DNA of 6,590 bases from an uncultured Bryobacteraceae bacterium (GTDB lineage Bacteria > Acidobacteriota > Terriglobia > Bryobacterales > Bryobacteraceae): the NCBI GenBank assembly GCA_937921835.1, contig CAKZVG010000555.1:1-6590 (forward strand), read 5' to 3'. Of this stretch, positions 5,680 to 6,590 are shown piece after piece. The position numbers and the translations under genes are program-made. The notes beneath the pieces were generated by a model, which was not told the origin of the DNA, did no database searches, and saw only the letters and a list, made by a program, of their open reading frames with translations. Positions within the stretch are counted from its first letter, which is position 1. Every line of letters starts with the position of its first letter.

Positions 5680-6450
5680 GTGAAATCCCAACTCTCCGCT
5701 GTCTTTCTCTGGGCTGGCGATGTCGCTTTTTTCGGCTTTCGTGTCTTTCGCGACGCGCTACGTTCCCCGCGCGAGGGCGCCGAAATTGTGCGGCAGGTCT
5801 TCGAATTGGGCTGGCGGTCCCTGCCGCTGATCGCCGCCGCCGGGTTCGCCGTTGGCGCCGTGATGTCGATGCACACACGCGCGTCGCTGGAGCGCTTTGG
5901 CGCCGAGGCGCTGATCCCGGCCGGACTGGCGCTGGCGCTGTTCAAGGAAACCGGACCGCTGGTCACCGGGCTGCTCTTTGCCGGGCGCGTCGGGGCGGGA
6001 ATCGGCGCCGAACTGGGCGCCATGCGGGTCACCGAGCAGATCGACGCGCTCGAGAGCCTGGCGGTTGATTCGTTCAAATTCCTGGTGGTCACGCGCGTGG
6101 CGGCCTGCGTGCTGGTGCTGCCGCTGCTCACCACCATTATGAATTTCACCGGAATCGTGGGCGGCTTTGTGGCCGAAACCGCCGTCAGCGGGATGTCGTT
6201 CCCACTCTACTGGGACCGTGCCTGGTCGCTCGTGAACTTCGTGGACTACGTGCCGGCGACGCTCAAAACCTGCGTTTTCGGCTTCATCATCGGCCTGGTG
6301 GCCTGCTACCTGGGCTACAACACCAAGGGGGGCACGGCAGGCGTCGGCCAGGCCTCGACGCGCAGCGTGGTGCTCACGTCGATCCTTCTGATCGTCAGCA
6401 ACGTCGTTCTGGTGAAGGCGATCTTTTTCCTGTTCCCCGCCGCCAAGTGA
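5680..6450 (+). CDS. mlaE: MlaE/YrbE-type ABC transporter permease
   Basis: The integral inner-membrane subunit of an Mla/MCE transporter that moves phospholipids or other lipids between the inner membrane and periplasm, working as a dimer with MlaF ATPase and an MCE protein. From GTG 5680 it has 256 residues; from GTG 5668 it has 260. Numbering from 5680, the family signature runs from KETGPL (near 90) through AGRVGAGIGAELG to MRVTEQIDALE (ends near 125), the coupling-helix region that contacts the ATPase. Hydrophobic segments lie near 47-64, 136-156, 194-212 and 230-251, and GQASTRSVV (223-231) precedes the last one, as in the family. An amphipathic N-terminal helix (AVFLWAGDVAFFGFRVFRDAL) is also typical. 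The gene follows recX by about 50 bases and is 6 bases from mlaF. Family assignment is firm; the lipid carried cannot be told from the permease. Confidence 0.94.
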   Translation: MKSQLSAVFLWAGDVAFFGFRVFRDALRSPREGAEIVRQVFELGWRSLPLIAAAGFAVGAVMSMHTRASLERFGAEALIPAGLALALFKETGPLVTGLLFAGRVGAGIGAELGAMRVTEQIDALESLAVDSFKFLVVTRVAACVLVLPLLTTIMNFTGIVGGFVAETAVSGMSFPLYWDRAWSLVNFVDYVPATLKTCVFGFIIGLVACYLGYNTKGGTAGVGQASTRSVVLTSILLIVSNVVLVKAIFFLFPAAK

Positions 6451-6456
6451 GGCGCC

Positions 6457-6590
6457 ATGACAGCCGCCATCCGTTTCGACCGCGTTTCGAAATCCTTCGG
6501 CAGCCTCAAGGTCCTCGACCAGGTGAGCTTCGAAGTGCCTCGCGGGCACACCTTCTGCGTGCTGGGCCGCAGCGGCACCGGCAAGAGCGT
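6457..6590 (+). CDS. mlaF: MlaF-type ABC transporter ATPase, 5' part only
   Basis: The first 44 codons of an ABC ATPase are visible before the window ends. They contain the A-loop aromatic region (IRFDRVSKSFG, residues 5-15), the typical VLDQVSFEVPRG strand segment (19-30) and a complete Walker A motif, GRSGTGKS (37-44), with K43 as the ATP-phosphate-binding lysine. The ATG at 6457 is 6 bases after the mlaE stop, and GAGG overlapping that stop (6449-6452) serves as Shine-Dalgarno, so the pair is likely translationally coupled. Position after mlaE identifies it as the cytoplasmic energising subunit of the same transporter. The Q-loop, ABC signature and Walker B are outside the window. Confidence 0.92.
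   Translation, partial: MTAAIRFDRVSKSFGSLKVLDQVSFEVPRGHTFCVLGRSGTGKS

Noticed and set aside
5758..6549. 263-codon minus-strand frame opposite mlaE and mlaF
   Set aside because: His/Gln/Arg-rich composition without domains, lying opposite two well-identified transporter genes.
1..6590. tRNA, rRNA, CRISPR array, insertion sequence or integration site
   Set aside because: No cloverleaf, repeat-spacer pattern, transposase motif or terminal inverted repeats seen on either strand; the genes are closely packed housekeeping and envelope genes.

Overview
This GC-rich window reads as chromosomal DNA of a soil-type, double-membrane bacterium. Acidobacteriota (Bryobacterales/Solibacter-like) is the best guess. 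That rests on the style of the exported M1 metallopeptidase, the YtxH plus coiled-coil gene pair, and an MlaE/MlaF pair, which implies an outer membrane. It is inference; no rRNA or other phylogenetic marker is present.

Minus strand, positions 4964 down to 1, holds five co-directional genes: a small YtxH-domain membrane protein (4653-4964); a membrane-anchored coiled-coil protein (4134-4634); a PHP-domain tyrosine phosphatase of the CpsB/YwqE type (3306-4076); an exported gluzincin peptidase of family M1 (787-3210); and galT for galactose-1-phosphate uridylyltransferase (1-750, cut by the window edge, about the last quarter missing). The gaps are 18, 57, 95 and 36 bases. The first two genes almost certainly form one transcript, and the M1 gene and galT probably do too. 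Whether all five are co-transcribed is open.

Plus strand, positions 5077 to 6590, holds recX (5077-5628), an mlaE-type ABC permease (about 5680-6450) and the first 44 codons of its ATPase partner mlaF (6457-6590, cut by the window edge). The permease and ATPase genes are 6 bases apart and belong to a retrograde phospholipid/MCE-type transporter whose substrate-binding MCE gene would be expected beyond the right edge.

The two blocks diverge from a 112-base intergenic region (4965-5076). It carries a good Shine-Dalgarno for ytxH, a weak extended -10 for the minus strand, and an 11-base perfect direct repeat with one copy next to each start codon.

Functionally the window is mostly cell-envelope work (YtxH and coiled-coil proteins, polysaccharide-type phosphatase, exported peptidase, UDP-sugar supply, lipid transporter) plus one recombination regulator. 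I see no mobile element, CRISPR array, tRNA, rRNA or defence system. There is no strong case for a wholly new system. The items most worth a second look are the M1 enzyme without a GxMEN motif, the YtxH/coiled-coil pair, and the repeated element in the divergent promoter region.
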